Source of the DNA: Hyphomonadaceae bacterium TMED5
Lineage (GTDB): Bacteria > Pseudomonadota > Alphaproteobacteria > Caulobacterales > Hyphomonadaceae
Length of the DNA stretch: 64,000 bases
Assembly: GCA_002173095.1 (NCBI GenBank)
Contig: NHBK01000014.1
Span: 186,001 to 250,000, forward strand
Direction of reading: 5' to 3'
The number at the start of each line of letters is the position of its first letter. The first letter of the stretch is position 1. This document shows, one piece after another, positions 63,700-64,000 of this stretch. The position numbers and the translations under genes were made by a program. The notes beneath the pieces were generated by a model. It had not been told where the DNA came from and searched no databases. It saw only the letters and a program-made list of their open reading frames with translations.

Positions 63700-63781
63700 A
63701 AAAAAAGAAGGACTGCTGAGTGATTGGGGGGAAGCAGTCCTTCTCAACCTGAGCCGGTCGTCGGGGGGATGGGAGGCTCAG
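63700..63781 (-). ncRNA. Candidate 3'UTR small RNA with two C-rich hairpin loops
   Basis: On the minus strand, downstream of the YRG gene, a first stem CTGAGCC/GGCTCAG (63749-63755 with 63775-63781) exposes a loop containing CATCCCCCCGACG. A second, perfect 12-bp stem (63706-63717 with 63733-63744) exposes TCCCCCCAATC and runs into seven U residues, an intrinsic terminator. Two consecutive stems with run-of-C loops resemble alphaproteobacterial sRNAs whose loops pair with Shine-Dalgarno sequences. Read-through or processing from the YRG mRNA would generate it. Confidence 0.5.
63706..63744 (-). terminator. Intrinsic terminator of the minus-strand YRG transcript
   Basis: Perfect 12-bp arms AGAAGGACTGCT and AGCAGTCCTTCT with a 15-base loop; on the minus strand the stem is followed by a U run (A run at 63700-63706). 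It also forms the second hairpin of the proposed small RNA and faces the end of truB. Confidence 0.85.
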
Positions 63782-63824
63782 GGCTTTAAAAACACGTCTC
63801 TGTGTTTGTTCTTCTTATTTTTTA

Positions 63825-63992
63825 TTACGCAGCAGCGCCGCGATAGATGAGACGTGAGTGGGTTTCTGTGGAGCCTTTAGCTGCTTTAGGTGCAGTTGCA
63901 GAACCACGGTAGAACAGTTTGCTTTGGGTTTGAGCAGACGCGTTGTCGTTAGCAGCGCGAACTTCGTAACCACGATAAACGAGCTTTTTCAT
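63825..63992 (-). CDS. Basic 55-residue protein with three YRG repeats (DUF4278-like?)
   Basis: A short gene ending at TAA 63825-63827. The product opens MKKLVYRGYEVRAANDN and contains KLVYRG at 3-8, KLFYRG at 25-30 and RLIYRG at 47-52, an exact 22-residue period. It is strongly basic (ten Lys/Arg against three Asp/Glu). YRG motifs occur in small DUF4278 proteins, so a relation is possible. The ribosome binding site lies at or beyond the window edge. The downstream hairpins and terminator on the same strand show that the region is transcribed. Function unknown; RNA or nucleic-acid binding would fit the charge. Confidence 0.75.
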   Translation of the reverse strand: MKKLVYRGYEVRAANDNASAQTQSKLFYRGSATAPKAAKGSTETHSRLIYRGAAA

Positions 63993-64000
63993 AACAGGTC

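Noticed and set aside
1-64000. CRISPR arrays, rRNA, tRNA, transposases or phage genes
   Set aside because: None recognised on either strand on reading through the window.

Overview
The window reads as a chromosomal segment of an alphaproteobacterium, most likely from the Caulobacterales/Hyphomonadaceae side of the class. The reasons are conserved gene neighbourhoods (mutS/maeB divergent pair; rph-rdgB-hemW opposite hrcA-grpE; dnaK-dnaJ-dapB; rimP-nusA-ylxR-infB-rbfA-truB), a complete Caulobacter-type cpa/tad pilus locus, CtrA-like boxes and a heat-shock-type promoter in front of dnaK. Genus-level placement is inference. No rRNA, tRNA, CRISPR array, phage module or insertion sequence was recognised.

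Layout. 0-7.4 kb: the N-terminal end of mutS, the malic enzyme maeB, a sensor-less hybrid histidine kinase overlapping an AmpG-type muropeptide permease, and a ComM/YifB ATPase. 7.4-9.6 kb: an AT-rich intergenic region and two Tad-type (TadE-, TadG-like) genes. 9.6-14.1 kb: gshB, a double-BON lipoprotein, yraN, rsmI and a divergent LppC/LpoA-like lipoprotein, an arrangement recalling the E. coli yraL-yraM-yraN-yraP locus. 14.1-20.1 kb: hemW, rdgB, an inserted block (micro-ORF, DUF2975, Xre-type HTH, half-length asparaginase), rph, then hrcA-grpE. 20.1-23.7 kb: NhaC antiporter, LigB-type dioxygenase, two small membrane proteins, alkB. 23.8-30.8 kb: dnaK, a small secreted protein, dnaJ, two tandem sulfotransferase-like paralogs, dapB. 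30.8-34.7 kb: amidase, tyrosine phosphatase, UMF1-type MFS transporter.

34.7-47 kb is the Tad/Flp pilus locus: two TadE-like genes and a CpaC-N-like gene on the minus strand, then flp, cpaA, cpaB, cpaC, cpaD, cpaE, cpaF, tadB, tadC and an unassigned membrane protein on the plus strand, closed by a TadD-like TPR lipoprotein facing back. 47-51.7 kb: an M17 aminopeptidase, a DUF2207/LemA pair and a Bax-inhibitor-like protein. 51.8-52.7 kb: an AT-rich stand-alone sulfotransferase. 52.9-63.7 kb: the translation/transcription operon rimP-nusA-ylxR-infB, with YcxB-like, SRAP, rbfA, an amber-interrupted small gene, a GDPD lipoprotein, a small exported protein and truB. The right edge holds a 55-residue basic protein with three YRG motifs, followed by hairpins with C-rich loops that look like a 3'UTR-derived small RNA.

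Functional themes are adhesion (Tad pilus), envelope and peptidoglycan recycling (AmpG, LppC, BON), proteostasis (hrcA-grpE, dnaK-dnaJ under a sigma32-type signal) and ribosome biogenesis. The best leads for new biology are the YRG-repeat gene with its C-rich-loop RNA, the terminator-like hairpin directly before rimP, the SD-masking hairpin before the MFS gene, the amber-split gene at 60.6 kb, and the block inserted between rph and rdgB. All statements come from reading the sequence; no database search was run.
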